DNA of 42,752 nt, taken from assembly GCA_001823545.1 (NCBI GenBank), contig MHUV01000004.1, forward strand, positions 16,790-59,541, in the 5' to 3' direction. A program made the translations under genes and the position numbers. Shown in pieces: positions 41,931 to 42,752 of this stretch; within the stretch, counting starts at the first letter, position 1, and each line of letters opens with the position of its first letter. Under the pieces are notes generated by a model. That model saw only the letters and a program-made list of their open reading frames with translations. It was not told the DNA's origin and searched no databases. This DNA is from Candidatus Yonathbacteria bacterium RIFCSPLOWO2_01_FULL_43_27. Lineage in GTDB: Bacteria > Patescibacteriota > Minisyncoccia > Phycocordibacterales > UBA1550.

Positions 41931-42398
41931 ATGCGTATTATCTCTATTGACCCAGGGTACGAACGTCTCGGTATTGCCATACTAGAAAAACAAAAAAAGG
42001 AAACACTCATTTTTTCTGAGTGTTTTAAAACTAAATCTGACCTCCTTTTTATAGAGCGCCTCGAGCTCGTGGGGCGTGAAGTTGCTCGGGTAATAGCAGA
42101 ATATAAACCAGAGGCACTCGCCATCGAGAATCTCTTCATTTCAAACAACCAAAAAACTGCGATGCGCGTCGCCGAGGTGCGGGGCGCCATCCTTTACCAG
42201 TCACGCTTGAGCGGTCTTTCTGCTTACGAATACACTCCGCTTCAGGTTAAAACGGCAACCACGGGCTACGGAAAAGCAACAAAAGATCAAGTATCTACGA
42301 TGGTGCGAAAAATCGTTCCAGAGGCCCAAAATATTACCCAAGATGACGAAATAGACGCTATTGCCATAGGGATTACACACTTTGCCTATATTCGCTAA
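41931..42398 (+). CDS. ruvC: Holliday junction endonuclease RuvC
   Basis: 155 residues. The RNase-H fold catalytic acids D7 (IISIDPGYERLG), E66 (ALAIENLF), D139 and D142 (DDEIDAIAIG) are all present. 'AMRVAEVRGAI' and 'VKTATTGYGKATKDQV' are the usual DNA-contact regions. Length is normal. It follows yebC by 35 bases and has its own -10 box. Confidence 0.95.
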   Translation: MRIISIDPGYERLGIAILEKQKKETLIFSECFKTKSDLLFIERLELVGREVARVIAEYKPEALAIENLFISNNQKTAMRVAEVRGAILYQSRLSGLSAYEYTPLQVKTATTGYGKATKDQVSTMVRKIVPEAQNITQDDEIDAIAIGITHFAYIR

Positions 42399-42484
42399 TG
42401 TAACGCACGCTCGACTTTTCCACAGCTTTATTGAAAAGATATTGCATGATAAAAAACTTTTTGATACAACTATGAAATCCTTAG

Positions 42485-42697
42485 ATGGTGGGTATTTTAA
42501 TAGGAATAAATAAAGAACATGAGCTTATGTTAGATGAAGAAAAAAACATAGATGAAGAGGAAGTGTTTGGTGGTGGAGAGGAGGACATAATTGATGATGA
42601 TGGTATCGATATTGGCGATGAAGAAGTTGATGGATTAGGTGCTGATGAAGAGTTTTCAGCCCTTTCTTTTAGTGGAGCACGCGGACTCGACGAATAA
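42485..42697 (+). CDS. Acidic small protein of unknown function
   Basis: 70 residues, with ~40% Asp and Glu, no Cys. Repeats of 'DEEE' and 'DDDG' fill the middle; the end SALSFSGARGLDE is less acidic. A TTGCAT-17-TACAAC pair upstream (~42442-42470) or TATGAA just before the start supports expression. MLDEEKN at codon 15 is an alternative start. Possibly intrinsically disordered. Confidence 0.5.
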   Translation: MVGILIGINKEHELMLDEEKNIDEEEVFGGGEEDIIDDDGIDIGDEEVDGLGADEEFSALSFSGARGLDE

Positions 42698-42752
42698 TAG
42701 ATTTCGTGAACCATTAATATCTCGTATAGGATTACAACAAAGCGCGCGCCCA

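Overview
The window looks like a piece of a Parcubacteria-type (Patescibacteria / Candidate Phyla Radiation) chromosome. The reasons are a 23S rRNA gene carrying introns in conserved helices, short compact genes, an alpha2-type glycyl-tRNA synthetase, L11 (rplK) without L1 (rplA) beside it, a secreted protein with GWISF repeats, a very large beta-helix protein ending in peptidoglycan-binding domains, a DUF5652-like mini membrane protein, and a general lack of Shine-Dalgarno sites. The lineage below that level cannot be fixed from this sequence.

Layout. 1-3487 (minus): most of a 23S rRNA gene, cut at the window edge at its 3' side. It is interrupted by two ORF-less group I introns after E. coli positions U2500 and U1931. 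It has its own strong promoter at 3762-3789, and no 16S or spacer tRNA lies upstream. 3488-5070: spacer with long perfect inverted repeats and a small TM-helix channel-like gene. 5071-14801 (minus): a winged-helix/nucleotidyltransferase-like protein, the GWISF surface protein, a small membrane protein, then glyS, a membrane-anchored repeat protein, recO and ileS. The IleRS carries a whole histidine-phosphatase domain inside its catalytic part. 14930-18919: a thymidylate module made of folA, thyA, a HIT protein, a dCMP-deaminase-like protein, a cytidylyltransferase and dut. 19007-20248: secE-nusG-rplK. 20411-24062: a SIMPL protein, response regulator, histidine kinase and two small genes. 24149-28454: pgi, a DsbA-like/VKOR disulfide pair, a ComEC-like metallo-hydrolase, DedA and DUF5652. 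28574-33023: a Cys-rich peptide, comM, a DksA-like protein, a membrane protein and a long coiled-coil protein. 33024-33465: a gene-free, GC-rich structured island. 33466-37815: NYN nuclease-like protein, rpsO, an acidic protein and the beta-helix giant. 37968-42697: ruvA, DoxX, tRNA-Lys, a structured repeat array (39215-39655), an orphan gene, an esterase, yebC, ruvC and an acidic peptide.

How the parts work together. The thymidylate module can supply dTMP from salvaged dCMP or dUTP: deaminase and dUTPase give dUMP, ThyA methylates it, and FolA regenerates tetrahydrofolate. DsbA-like and VKOR proteins form an oxidative folding pair. RuvA, RuvC, RecO, ComM and the ComEC-like protein cover recombination and possibly DNA uptake.

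Two styles of gene start coexist. Many core genes have a sigma70-type -10 box ending 6-8 bases before the ATG, which predicts leaderless mRNAs. A minority (folA-thyA, the deaminase-nucleotidyltransferase pair, the Cys-rich peptide and the orphan at 39768) have clear Shine-Dalgarno sites, and where promoters can be seen they have longer leaders; these look acquired. The most novel signals are the hairpin-repeat family at 39.2-39.65 kb, whose stems show compensatory base changes and which has an inverted relative at 33.2 kb; the IleRS-phosphatase fusion; and the leaderless promoter pattern.
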